Assembly (NCBI GenBank): GCA_963921195.1
Contig: OY992536.1
Location: 179,560,995 to 179,624,994, forward strand
Direction: 5' to 3'
From: Pegoplata infirma
Lineage: Eukaryota > Arthropoda > Insecta > Diptera > Anthomyiidae
DNA: 64,000 nt
Part shown: piece after piece, positions 22,558 to 33,762 of the stretch
Layout of the letters: every line of letters starts with the position of its first letter
How positions within the stretch are numbered: position 1 is the first letter of the stretch
Translations under genes and position numbers: made by a program
The notes under the pieces: model-generated
What the model saw: the letters and a program-made list of their open reading frames with translations, nothing else
Database searches by the model: none
Told to the model about the DNA's origin: nothing

Positions 22558-23275
22558 GCAGGCCATGAAGAGCATGATCAATCACCACTTGGTAAATTAT
22601 CTGGAGTCCGATTCACTCCTGTTTCGTTGAGTCGTTCTACAGGGGACTTGTTAGCATGATCTTACGACAATCTCCGAGTGGAGGCTTGCAAATAGGATTG
22701 ATTTTAATGCTTGTAAGGCCAATGTTATGTGTTGACCCTCAGACGGCTTGTGGAATCAGCCTCATCTGTATCCATGGGTGGCATAGCTATTGAGGAATCA
22801 GCCCTTGATGTTCTATGTGGTGTTCGTTGGAAGAAACATGTTTTTCCAGTGTCGAAAGAAGCATTCAAGTTTCTTGGTTTCCTAAAACGGTGCAAGAATT
22901 TCTTCACTCCGTCTGATCTCACTATTTATGCCGCCTATATCCGACCGAAAATGGAATGCAACTCGCATATCTGGGCAGGTGCTTCAAGGCCTATCTGATC
23001 AGGTGCAAAGGAGTGCGTTGAAGCTCATCAATGACAGTAGGGTATCCAGCTCTATTGACTCATTGGACATAGTCGGAATGAGTGTTGTGCGTCATTGTTA
23101 TATAGATATAACCACGGTAAATGTTCAGCTGAGATTGGCGCCTTTCTAGCAGATCACATTCTTTCGTTGTCTACTGTCCAATGTCTTGCACAATGAATTA
23201 CATAGAAAATTCGTTTCTCATCAGTCAAACTAGCCCTATGTGGAATTAAATCCCTGCAGAAGTCTACCCAGTCAG
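22558..23275 (+). pseudogene. Dead jockey/CR1-type LINE reverse-transcriptase fragment
   Basis: Pieces of the RT C-terminal half and tail are readable in shifting frames. Near 22563 there is an INHHLVNYLES-like segment, then SRSTGDLL-like sequence. NRIDFNACK follows at about 22690, then VSMGGIAIEES, FLGFLKRCKNFFTPSDL and AAYIRPKMECNSHIWAGAS at 22760-22990. QVQRSALKLINDS follows, and finally a WN..PAEVYP-like end near 23240-23272. These are characteristic of insect jockey/CR1-group ORF2 C-termini. Frameshifts, stops (for example after NVMC near 22723) and an internal deletion that removes the catalytic RT core make it a pseudogene. It lies inside the piggyBac-like element. Confidence 0.8.
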
Positions 23276-23278
23276 CTA

Positions 23279-23770
23279 CACTCAAAAAAAAAAAATACCT
23301 TGTAAAACTACAAGAAAAAATTTTTACTTTTTTAGCTACCTCCTATTTTACAAGAATTCCTAGGAACTTTACAAGGTTTTAACCAAAAATTTTGTAATTT
23401 TACAAGGTTTTCATCAATAAAATTGTAAATTTACAAATTTGGTTTTTGCTAGATTTTTTGCTAATTCCTATTTTACGAGAATTTCTAGTAATTTTACAAT
23501 ATTTTACCAACTTTTTACCTATAAAATTGTAAATTTACAGTTTTTTGGCGCAATTAAAATTACAAGGAATACTCTTGAATTTACTAGATTTTTTTTGTAA
23601 ATTTTTTTTGGAAATTTGTAAAATTACAAAAAATATTGTAAAATTTAAAAAAAATGTAAATTTTGATCCAAATTTGTTTGTTAAAAAACAAGGAAAACTG
23701 TCAAATATTAGTAAAATGGTAAAATTACGAGACTTTTCCTAGTAATTTGAAAAAGTTTTTTTTGTATGTG
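23279..23770. mobile_element. CACTCAAAA / CTTGTAAAATTACAAG MITE
   Basis: TA on both sides (23277-23278, 23771-23772). The ends are CACTCAAAAAAAA and CACATACAAAAAAAAC (inward). The interior repeats TTGTAAATTTACAA and AGCTACCTCCTATTTTACAA. It inserted just behind the jockey fragment. Relatives lie at 15699-18571, 41826-42352 and 49168-54595. Confidence 0.75.
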
Positions 23771-24073
23771 TATAATTTGAAAAAATTCAAATTAAATGTC
23801 CACAAACACTACTCCCTCATTCCTTCGCCTCATAATTCATTTTCTAATACCAACGCAATGCATTGTATTAAGTGTTGGCTCAAAGTAAAAAAGGTTGAAT
23901 TTCAAATTAGATTTTATTTTTTTTAATAATTGCTCTGGAAGGGCTTATTTATTTTAGTTTTCTTAGTTTTGATTATACTAAAACACGGAATTTTGTTTAC
24001 ATTTTAATGTTGGGTCATATTGACCCAAAGGATCATAGGAAGGGCACATATACAAGGGATGTAGAAGGGTTAA

Positions 24074-24960
24074 GAAAAGGAAAACAGTAATTCTTATTTT
24101 CTTTTTTTTTTATCGTTAGCTTATGCAGTCAATATAAAATAAATTAGTAAAATAGCAAATAAATCCATATATTAAAAATCCATAAAAAGTTGAAAAACAG
24201 GCTTTCTGGGATAACGAAACATTGGATAATTTTTTGACAAGATTTATGAGATCAGCGGGTGCTAATTACCCTAAAAATGTACCCTTTTCCAAAAAATATT
24301 GGTTAAGCAAATACTCAGAAAAATTTCAAAATCTGAAAACTTATTCTTAATAAATATATTTGAAATCTGACATATTTTCTATTGGAAAATTGTTTCAAAA
24401 TCTGCGTCTTTTGCTGTCCGAAAAATGCTTTAGAAACTGAAAATTTTTCAAAATGTAAAACTTTTCTTAAGTTTTTTTTTACAGGAATAAATTTTTAAAA
24501 TTTAGAAATGTTTCTATAGAAAAAATCATAATATGCAATAGTTGAACACAAAAACACCTTAACTAACAACAAGATTCAAATCCGACCTGAGGTTCCCCGC
24601 AAAAAAAAAAAATGAGTAAAAGTTTTTTAATAGATTGCCAAAAATAAATTTTTTGTAAAATATATTTTTATTTTTTACAAAATTTTTGACCCCCTACCAA
24701 GAAGGACAGACTTGCGGTTATCTAATAGACTTTCACGACACCGAAAACCCGTTAATTAATTTATAAGATGTTTTTAATCCAAATTATTTATAAAACCAAT
24801 ATTTCCTTGAAATCCGCTAAATTCCGACCCCTTCCCCCCGACGACGGATATTTGCCATATTTATTTTTTTTTTTCTCCAATGTATTTTTAATGAATTCAG
24901 AAAAAAAATAATCATATTTTTAATTTTTTTTTTTAATAAAATTGCAAATTTAGAAAAAAG
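24074..24960. repeat. AT-rich DNA with a fragment of the hairpin-repeat family
   Basis: Positions 24340-24612 are homologous to 15440-15720 (same order of phrases through CCGACCTGAGGTTCCCCGC). The rest is unassigned AT-rich DNA. Confidence 0.55.
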
Positions 24961-24961
24961 A

Positions 24962-25926
24962 TGTTTTGCCACTTTCCAAAGATACTGGTTATTGCCACAT
25001 ACACTCAAAATAATACATTAGTAGATTTACTAATTTTTTTTTCTAGTGTGGTTAGCTAACTTTTAGCAAATTTTTAGTTGAGATTAGCATGTTAGCAAAA
25101 ATATCTTGTAAACTTCATTTAGCGCATTAGCAATTTTAAACAAAATTTGAACTATTTTTTTTTTTGCTATATATAAAATTGAGTTGACCAAATTTTTACA
25201 AGCTTTTTTGCTAATATTAGCAAAATAAATGGTAAATTTTGTTTTATTTTCAGAAACTTAAAATGGCGCTATTTCGGAAACTAAGCCAGATAGAGCAAAA
25301 TGGAGGCCCTTTTTGGTTCTCGGGCTCTCCATAGTATCGCCGGTCCTGTTCACTTGTGTGGACCCTAATGGGCCCTAACTTTGGATCCAAAAAAATTAGC
25401 ATTCCCGAAAATTTTAAAATGCTCATATCTCGGTAAATATTGCCGACACAACAAAAAGTCCAAAAGCATTTTTGTAGCTCTCAACACGTAGAACAAGACC
25501 GCAAAATCACGTATCTCAAAAACTAAGCAAGGTAGAGCGAAACGGATACAAATTTTGGATCAAAAACTATGACGATTTTTAAGGAACCCAACTAGGTCTA
25601 GGCCCACAGGGGTCTGGACCTATCGGGTCTGAACCCAATGGGGTCCTCAGATGTGTATGAACTAAGTTAAAAAAAAATTTAGTTAACTAATTATTGGCAA
25701 AACATTTTTGCTAACTTTAGCAAAAAAATTGTGGGTTCAAAATCAGCAAATTTTCTTGTAGGTTTACAAGCTTTTTTTGCTAACATTACAGTTTTTTTTT
25801 TTGAGTGTAGGGCGACTTATAGTCGTTATTTGCAAATTTTTTTCCTAATAGAAAAACAAAAATTTGAAAATAACGACTATAAGTCGCCCTGTGTGGCAAT
25901 AACCAGTATCTTTGGAAAGTGGCACA
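24962..25926. repeat. Hairpin element interrupted by a MITE
   Basis: Without the MITE at 25002-25807, the sequence GCCACTTTCCAAAGATACTG...GGGCGACTTATAGTCG is followed after a short loop by its reverse complement, ending at 25926. Arms are about 75-90 bp and nearly perfect. The junction with the MITE restores GCCACATAGGGCG, matched in the other arm as CGCCCTGTGTGGC. Confidence 0.75.
25002..25807. mobile_element. CACTCAAAA-end MITE
   Basis: TA at 25000-25001 and 25808-25809, with TIRs CACTCAAAA. The interior has GCTAAC/GTTAGC and TTTGCTAA phrases. A middle block (about 25255-25660) is less AT-rich (for example TGGACCCTAATGGGCCCTAA) and might be a further insertion. No transposase. Confidence 0.8.
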
Positions 25927-26870
25927 CCTAACATTTGTGTCTAAAAATGTTGAAGCTTTATAAATTTTTAACATTGAGACATTTTATCAAGTAAACTATA
26001 TCGTTGCATGATCATAACAGTATCATTTGGTTTATTGGGTATTCACTATTTTTTTTTATCATAAATGCCATGAAATATTTATAGATGGAAATTGTATTGT
26101 TTATATTTGCAATGATAACAAATTGTACTTTAAAATGATTTACAATTAACTTGAAAAAAATATCACTGTACAGATATACATTTTTTATGGATTTTACAGA
26201 TTTTTTTATAGTAATCCAGATGTAAAATAATCCTATCAACTGATTTGTTTTTAAATATTTAAACGATATTTTAAAAACGAAATAAAAAAGATTATTTAAA
26301 CACACATACATGCATGCATATAAACAAATAAACAAATAATATCTCATGTCACTTTAAAAAAACAAAAAAAATCATATCACACACCAATGCTGTATTTTAT
26401 AAAAAATAAAATATAAATAAAAAATAAAAAGTTTAAATATTTGTTATCTTTTGATTTTGATACATTTGATTGTATATCATTTGCTACGTAGAATCCCTAC
26501 ATAAATATTTATAACCTGCACTTTTGCATGAAAAATGGTATTATCAGTCTGAAAAGATGTTTGTGACTTAAGAGAATTCAATTCAGAAAAATCGATATTG
26601 TAGATTTTAGAAAGATCACAATTGAATTCCATTTTAGGGGCCTATTTACAGTTATGACTGCCTATGACTGTCATAAGCCAATTTTATGATGAAAATTAAT
26701 ATTATTAAGATTTTTCTTTGCCAATTTTAAAACCTGCTATCGAGGCGTTCATAAAGTTAACACATCAAATTTTAAGTTTTTGAATTTTACTAAAGATTTT
26801 AATTCAAAGTAAAAATTTTCTGCTTAAAATTATAAGAATTTTGTTTTACCTTAAAAAAAATAAAAGTTTT
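25927..26870. other. AT-rich spacer, nothing recognised
   Basis: The longest frame (26347-26012, minus, 111 codons) is built of I, F, Y, K and N, as expected of AT-rich chance frames. No other structure seen. Confidence 0.4.
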
Positions 26871-26877
26871 GTGCATT

Positions 26878-27272
26878 ATGGAGGGTGCTCATAGATTCGC
26901 TCAAGACGAATTTAACTTTTGCAATTGTTTTTATTTAAGCTTGGTTAGCAAAATTTTGTAATATTGTGTATCGCAATATTTATGGTATCAAAAATCAAAT
27001 TTGTCAATGTTTATTTTCAATATTTATTTATGTTTCTTCATAGAATTGCAAAGGTAAATATTTTAAGATTTTAGCTATAGATACTACATGATGATTTATA
27101 GCTAGTTGTAGTTCAACTACTTTGTATGTATTTAGCAAAACAAAAAAGATATACGTTTAAATAAAAACTCGTAAATTTACACACAAGTGATTTGTAATTT
27201 TACAATAGATTTATTTCAATTTAAAAAATTCAAGTTAAATTTGACTTGGTCGAACCCATGAATAATATGGTA
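26878..27272. repeat. Imperfect inverted repeat near a LINE
   Basis: The left end GGAGGGTGCTCATAGATTCG...GACGAATTTAACTT is mirrored at the right by AAGTTAAATTTGACTTGG...CATGAATAATATGG. The left end also resembles 2593-2640, so this is a dispersed short TIR repeat. Confidence 0.45.
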
Positions 27273-27542
27273 GGTCGATTTTTTTTTTTTTTTGTAAAAA
27301 TCGTATAGCAAACACGTAATCTACAAGAAATTCTAGGAAAATTTTCCCAAGAGATTATTAGCCTTACCACAGAAAAATTAAATAAATTTAAAATCGACTT
27401 TTAATTTTATTTCCATTTCCATTGAAAATTGCAAATTTAAAATAAAACTTTTGTTAAAATAGAATTTTTATTTATTTTTTTTGGTACGGGCCTATGGGTC
27501 TAAAACAGTGTCGGACATTTTTGTAATTCCTATTCCCGCGGG

Positions 27543-30500
27543 GGTGGGGTTTTTCTTAGAGGTGCACTTCGGTGTGGAAAGCTCTCTGTCTGCTATTCAC
27601 TTGGGAGTAGCAAGAAGCGATTCCTCTATAGAATCTCCCAAGCAGCTCACTACGTCCGGTCTTAAACCACGTATCTCCTGGTAATGTCGCTCAGACACCC
27701 GTCTATCGGCAGCTAGTGTAAGAAGGCGGTCAGTTGAGTAACCTGAATGGCATGCTAATACCGATGCGTCTCAGGTAATTAGGTGACAACAAAAGACACA
27801 AACAATCACTGAAACTCAATTGATATTTTATGTCGTTTTTAACGACTTTCCTGCCTAGAGGTTGTTGGCAGCCCCAACACTAGGATCGGGTGCTGTGGTC
27901 TAATCAACCGCTCATCTTAAATATCACAGATTAACGAAACAACACAAATAATAAACGAATCGGAAATAACGGCACAACCAATTGGCTATCGAATAAGGAC
28001 AAGAATCGGAACATGGAACGTCAGGACTCTATCAGAATCATCCCGCCTTGCGCAAGTGTGTCGTGTAATGGATAGTTATAAGCTATGTATCTTAGGCCTT
28101 TCAGAAGTTAGATGGAAGGGTCAGGGTGAGCTCCGTACTGCGTCGGGCCATTACTTTATTTATAGTGGCAATAATAACAGCCATATTCACGGTGTGGGAA
28201 TCTTGCTGACACATAATATGAAAAAAGCTTTGTTAGAATACAAGCCCATCTCCGATAGATTAATCATGGCCCGTTTTAAAACGAAATATCGTAACATTGT
28301 TATTTTTCAATGTTATGCCCCAACCGAAAACGATGATGATGAAGAAAAAAATTTATTTTATGAACAATTAGATATGGAAATAGCACGAGCAAGAAAAAGT
28401 GACATTAAGATGGTTTTAGGCGATATGAATGCCAAAGTTGGAAGTGATAACACCAACTTGCGATTTATTATGGGAAACCAAGGCCTGGGAGCTTCCCGAA
28501 ACAACAATGGCGAACGTCTCGTAGACCTATGCGCTTCACACCAGCTATTTATTGGAGGAACGAAATTTCCACATCGGGACATCCATAAATATACATGGCA
28601 ATCGCCCGATAGAGTGACCCGCAACCAAATAGATCACTTTATGATTAGTAGAAAATTTTTAGGATGTCTTATGGACGTAAGAACTGCAAGAGGTGCTGAT
28701 ATCTTCAGTGACCACAAACTCCTAATTGGTGAAGTAAAGTTAAGGCCAAAAGCTTTCTACCACCACAAGGTATCCAATCACAAGTTCAACGTTCACCGTT
28801 TGCAGGACCCCACAACAGCTACATCATTCTCTACCCACTTATGTGCTAAACTTGATCGTAACCCCACAAATTGTTGGTCAGATATCGTCACATCATGCCA
28901 TGAAACTGCGAAAAACGTACTTGGCTGTAGTAAACACCATATAAAGCCATGGATCAGTGATAATACGTGGAGCGCAATAGAAGAAAGAGGAAGGCTGTAC
29001 ATAAAACTTCAATCAGCTAATGGGTCAACAGATATACACTCCGCGCAAATAAACTACAATAACGCTGAAAAGAATGTGAAGAAATTAGTAAGGAATGATA
29101 AGAGGCAGTTTTTTAATAACATTGCTAGTGAAGCAGAAAGTGCAGCTATACGCGGAAACTCTCGTGCAGTTTATAGTGCAATTAGACAACTAAGTGGTGA
29201 AAAAATGAGGACGGCATCGCACATTAAAGATGCTAATGGAAGGCCTATCACTACAACGGATGAACAATTACAGAGATGGAAGCAGTTTTTTGAATTTCCT
29301 ACAACGTCAACCAACGACCTAGGACCAATAGATGCACCAGTACGACAAAACCCCAGAAGGGATATACAATCTACAGTGCCATGTCGTGAGGAGATTGTAA
29401 GTGCCATTATGAAATTGAAAAACAATAAAGCTCCAGGCGTAGACAACCTTCCAGCAGAGCTGTTTAAGTACACTCCTGTATTGGCTGATTATATCTGCCC
29501 ACTAATCGAGGAAGCTTGGTCATCAAACAACATCCCATTGGATTGGAAGGAAGGAGTCATCGTCACAATTCCTAAGAAGGGGGATCTCAGTGAATGCAGA
29601 AATTGGCGAGGCATAACTCTTTTAAACACCATTCAGAAGATAATAGCATTCATTATCCTTGAGCGCATATCCCCGGCAGTGGAAGCTAGTCTACGTATAG
29701 AACAAGCTGGTTTTAGACGTAATCGATCGTGCCTGGACCACATTAATTCATAACGGATTATCGTAGAGCAATCTATGGAATGGAATCAATCTCTTTTTTT
29801 AATTTTTGTTGATTTTGAAAGGGCATTCGACACTATAAATCGTGCTGCTATTTGGCAATGTCTTTATAACATTGGTATACCAAACAAAATCATTACAATC
29901 ATTCAAATGTTGTACCGTGATGCTCAATGTAAAGCTCGCTTTAAGGGCGTTGACAGCGAAGCCTTCTTTATTAATCGTGGAGTAAGACAAGGGTGTATAC
30001 TGTCTCCTTTGCTGTTTCTCTTGGTTTTAGATTCGGTTATGTCAAAAACAAATGCCGAAGCAACAGACGGTATCCAATGGCACCTGAACCAGCGTGTTCA
30101 TGACTTGGATTATGCTGATGATTTATGCTTGATGTCACATTCATTAAGTGGCATACAAGACAAGATAAATAGACTACATGAAAATGGTTTAGAAGTTGGA
30201 CTGAGAATAAATTTTAGTAAAACCAAAGTCATGAGAATATCAACCGACAACAACACCCCTATACTAGTAAACGGTAATATCATAGAAGATGTGTCTGAAT
30301 TCAGTTATCTAGGCAGCATAATTAGTACAGACGGGGGAGCTGACGCTGACGTAAGAAGCAGAATAAACAAGGCCCATCACGCATACGCTTCTCTTGCAAG
30401 AGTGTGGCAATCGTCTCAAATTTCAAAGAAAAATAAGATTAGGATATTTAACACTAGCGTTAAAGCGGTTCTCCTATATGGAAGTGAAACGTGGAAAGTA

Positions 30501-31039
30501 ACTAACACGATCTCCAGGAAATTGCAAGTGTTTTTAAATAAATGTTTAAGGCGCATACTTAAAAAATTTTGGCCATTATGTATAAATAATCAAGATTTGT
30601 TACAAACTTGTGGAATGGAACCTATTGACACTGAAATCCGGCGTAGAAAATGGAAATGGATATGGCACACATTGAGAAAAGATAATAATGACATCGCCAA
30701 AGTTTCTTTTCAATGGAATCCACAGGGTTTTCGGAGCAGGGGGCGCCCTCGACTAACTTGGCGAAGATCCGTTGAACAGGAGTTTACGAGAAAAGGCCTT
30801 TCATGGGCACAACTAAGATGCTTGGCGCAGGACAGAATAAGATTTAGAAATTTTGTTCAAACTATATAAAAAAAAAAAAAAAATCTGTTTAAATTAAGTT
30901 ATTATAGACTAAAATTATATGTACATATATTATAATATATATTATTTGTTGTTGCTAGAAGCTCCATTTGGAGTAGCGTTCTTATATTTTTTTTTTTTTG
31001 TAAGAAACGTTAACTAAAATAAAAAAAAAAAAAAAAAAA
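27543..31039 (+). mobile_element. Near full-length non-LTR retrotransposon with poly-A tail
   Basis: The unit of about 3.5 kb comprises a GC-richer 5' region, one long endonuclease/RT frame, a short 3' region and an A-tail of about 19-20 bp (about 31019-31039). Immediately after the tail comes TCCCGCGGG (31040-31048). The same nonamer lies at 27534-27542, a candidate target duplication, which would place the 5' end at 27543. The GC-rich composition actually starts near 27483, so the 5' border is uncertain. One in-frame nonsense codon is the only obvious ORF lesion. Confidence 0.75.
27921..30869 (+). pseudogene. LINE ORF: L1-type endonuclease plus reverse transcriptase, one nonsense mutation
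   Basis: The frame is open from 27921 (stop at 27918), but its first ATG is at 28068, inside the endonuclease. The natural start is therefore unclear. Endonuclease motifs: GTWNVRTL (about 28008), catalytic LSEVRW, QCYAPT, LGDMNAKVG, QIDHFMIS and SDHKLLIGE (about 28700). The RT follows: NNKAPGVDNLPAELFK, RNWRGITLL, EQAGFRRNRSC, FVDFERAFDT, GVRQGCILSPLL, LDYADDLCLM and SYLGSII. A C-terminal region contains RRRKWKWIWHTLRK and GRPRLTW. TAA at 29751-29753 interrupts the frame between RNRSC and FVDFERAFD, and the same frame resumes directly after it. RTE-like or a related clade is likely, and L1-like is possible. Confidence 0.85.
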
Positions 31040-31048
31040 TCCCGCGGG

Positions 31049-31385
31049 AAAAGGCTAAAAAATACTGCTTGTGTGCTGTCGACACACGTACACAATAAAA
31101 TTCTGTTGCTAGCTTGACTTTTCGCTTGCTACTACCACACAAGCATAAATTTAATAGTATGTGTATGCGCACCACTGGTGTAAAAATCAAATCGTACATT
31201 CACAAAAGAACTGAAATGATAGCAAAAAAGATTGTAAATTTACTAGAAAATTTGCTGATTTTGAACCTACAATTTTTTTGATAAAATTAGAAAAAATTAT
31301 TTGCTAAAAGTCAGTTAACGGAAATTAACAAAAAAAACTGTAGCTTGTTTCTCAAAATCTAGTAAAATTTAAGTAAAAAGTTAAT
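31049..31385. other. 3' flank of the LINE, unassigned
   Basis: Contains an eroded stretch (31225-31340) resembling the reverse complement of part of the MITE at 25002-25807 (TTTGCTGATTTTGAACC, TAGAAAATTT). No gene. Confidence 0.35.
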
Positions 31386-32027
31386 TCGGCCTTGCCGAAT
31401 GTATATATACCCTCCACAATTTAAAAATGATTGTTGCAAAAAACTTTATTTAAAAGGAAATCACTTTTGACAAAAAAAAAATTAAAAAAAAAAAAAATGT
31501 ACCAACATTTTTGAGGTGTCCTTTATTTTAGCAGAAAACTCTGTTAATTATCTGTAAAATTAAGATTACAAAGTAAAAAGTAATTTAACATAGGAAACTT
31601 TGTTTTTTTGTCACAACAAAATACAAAGTAGTATTTTCTATAAATCTGTATTTTGACAGAAAACTCTGTCAAATATCTGTTGAATTGAGATTACAGTCAT
31701 TTTGCAGAGTATTTTACAGAGTTATTATTTTGAGTTTTATAGAGATTATTATATATGAATTGGGGTTCGTACATTTACACATTATTGACAAAAAACCAAC
31801 TTACTAAAGCGTAGTTTTGCCAAGTGTCGTACTTGTATAAGCCCTACAACATTGTATAAGCCCTAAAACAACCTTTCCATCCATATAAAGAAGTGGCCAC
31901 TTAAAATCGGTACGTATTAAAGCGGCCATAAATTTTAAATGAAACAACATATATTAACATGTTATACATTAAATTAAAGGTTATTTATTAACCTTTAAAA
32001 AAAATATAATTGGAAGTTTATGGGTCC

Positions 32028-33407
32028 TTATTTAGTATAAATTTTCTGGCTTCTCCCAGCAAAATTTTTGGTTGCAAAGAACCGATTGTGGAACAACTTA
32101 TACTTCCCTAGAACCTGTTCTTATTCTTGTGCAACACCGATTCTTTTTAGATAGGGATTGTCCCAAAAGCAATAGGTGTTTGTAAGCAAAATTAGAACAT
32201 ATTTTTGTTCTTCGGAATCGGTTCTAGAAGTAAAATTTGGAATTGAAATGAGAATTAAAGAAATATTTTGAATTGCATTAATTTATTAAAAAAAGATAAA
32301 TACAATCATATCTGACATGAAGTATTCACAGTTCTTAACACACATATATCCTTTTGCGCCTCCAAAATTGCATTTTGGGCCTTGCAATAATGACAAACCA
32401 GAACATGGATTTTCTGCAAACTAAAATTAAAAAACATTATATTATTACTATGACCCTACCCATACAATGAAAATTTAACTTACTCACCTTTTTATTAACA
32501 CTTTTTACGATTATATCCTGATAATTTAAGAGAATTTCGTGTTTTTCCTTGGTTAACAAAAAAAGAAATGATTTTATTTTTTAATTTTTTTGACACATAA
32601 TTTTTTTTTAATTCCTGAGAACCAAAATGTAATGAAACTTTGATTGCAGAGAACATGTTTCACAACAATTTTCACTTAACTTGTTCTGAATAATTAAAGT
32701 GTAATAGTGTATGATTACCGAAGAACCTGTTCTAGAACAAGTGTTGTCAGAATCGGTTCTGAAAAATTTTCCTGGGCTCTTCTAATGCCTCCTATCAACT
32801 TCTGCACAACTTTTCTTTTCACTCTCATTATAATTTATTCCACTTTGTTCTCCTCAAAATATGGTTATTTACTGTTCCTGAACACTTTTTCAATTTGCGT
32901 TTAAAAATTGCCAAATATTTCTTGATTGGACGAAGATTTGAGCAATTTGGTGGATTGATGTGTTTTCATCATCCATAACAATGCAGCCCTAAAAATTAGT
33001 AAAATCCTGATCACACAGCAATCCGCTACACTTTTTTGCTACTGGTTCTTTATTTTTTGTTCTATTTGGATATTAATTAGCACGGTAGGACTTTAATCCA
33101 ACATTTTTACTAATTTGACGTACAATACTTCTGCTAGTTTCATTTTTTTTGCACGATTATTGTTTGATAAGCCTGGGTTTTTTTTTGAGAGACCTTAGCA
33201 CTTTCTGCTTTAATTTTTTGTCTCGAGTTCCTGTTTTTTTTTCACAATTTTTATCTTTATTTCAGTGTATAATTTATTATTGTACTTTTTTTAAAAATTT
33301 ACACACTGTAGATGTAGCCATTTTAAGTGATTTTGCTATATTTGAACCCGCCAAATCGGATTTTCTAGATATTTGTGCACAATTTTATTTATAGCTTCTT
33401 TTTCCAT
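32028..33407 (-). pseudogene. Mariner-type transposase remnant (possibly DD41D/rosa-like)
   Basis: Reading the minus strand from ATG at 33407, fragments in different frames can be ordered. First comes a helix-turn-helix region (SDLAGSNIAKSLKMATSTVCKFLKK). VRQISKNVGLKS and NRTKNKEPVAKK follow, then GCIVMDDE, which carries the first catalytic Asp. A deletion intervenes before NPPNCSNLRPIKKYLAIFKRKLKK, the segment after the second Asp in mariner-like enzymes, and then VVQKLIGGI. The last codons resume beyond the MITE at 32056-32028. Stops, frameshifts and the deletion inactivate it. The family is suggested by MDDE and NPPNC..LRPIE-like motifs. The subfamily is inference. Confidence 0.7.
32055..32776. 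mobile_element. MITE with CCCAGCAAAATTTTT ends (complete copy)
   Basis: TIRs CCCAGCAAAATTTTTGG and CCCAGGAAAATTTTTCAG (inward), with AACCGATTC close to both. About 722 bp, no ORF. It splits the 3' end of the mariner transposase. A truncated copy opens the window at 1-434. Flanks are CTTCT-like on both sides but not an exact duplication. Confidence 0.75.
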
Positions 33408-33762
33408 TGTGTCTACACTTTTTCAAATTTAACTTAATCACTCGCAATTAATTGTAAATTAACGGTAGATTTGTAGTTAAAAACGTATGTTAATGTTTTT
33501 CCATTTTGATAACAGCGTCGTTACGATTACAACAGTGCGTACCGATTTGAAGTGGCCACTTCTTTAATATGGAAGAAATACGAAAAAAAACGAACAAATC
33601 TCGTTTTTCACCCTACAATTTCCCCCTTTTAACCTTCAGAATAGCCTATAAAAAACGGTAAATTTTAGATTTTAATCCTCTATAACATATTAAAAAAAAG
33701 GACAATCGTGTAAGCTATGGGACACCTTCCTTGTAAGTGGAGGGTATAAAAAATATACGTAT

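Larger units (their letters stand above)
22067..24069. mobile_element. piggyBac-like element, non-autonomous, with nested insertions
   Basis: TTAA flanks both ends (22063-22066, 24070-24073). The TIRs read inward as CCCTTCTGCACTCC and CCCTTCTACATCCC. Subterminal palindromes TTGGGTCAA...TTGACCCAA occur at about 22085, 22269 and 24012. TTAA with CCCTT ends is diagnostic of piggyBac. No piggyBac transposase domain was recognised. A minus-strand frame at 22541-22359 (ENNKILNEKLFNESDFID) is a weak candidate. A jockey-type fragment and a MITE occupy most of the interior. The flanks rejoin to resemble 640-775. Confidence 0.8.
31881..33572 (-). mobile_element. Decayed mariner-family transposon
   Basis: The TIRs share GAAGTGGCCACTT followed by AAATCGGTACG at both ends (from 31881, and to 33572 in complement). 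Inside on the minus strand lies a broken transposase, and a MITE (32055-32776) is inserted in the last codons of that gene. Confidence 0.75.
31386..33762. repeat. Host repeat with TATACCCTCCAC ends
   Basis: The left end reads TCGGCCTTGCCGAATG then TATACCCTCCAC (31386-31422), and the right end reads GTGGAGGGTATA (33737-33748). This arrangement is a frequent dispersed repeat in flies. It contains the decayed mariner at 31881-33572. Confidence 0.5.

Noticed and set aside
26012..26347. 111-codon open frame on the minus strand
   Set aside because: Composition (I, F, Y, K, N) is that of AT-rich noise, with no domain, no splice context and no conservation within the window.
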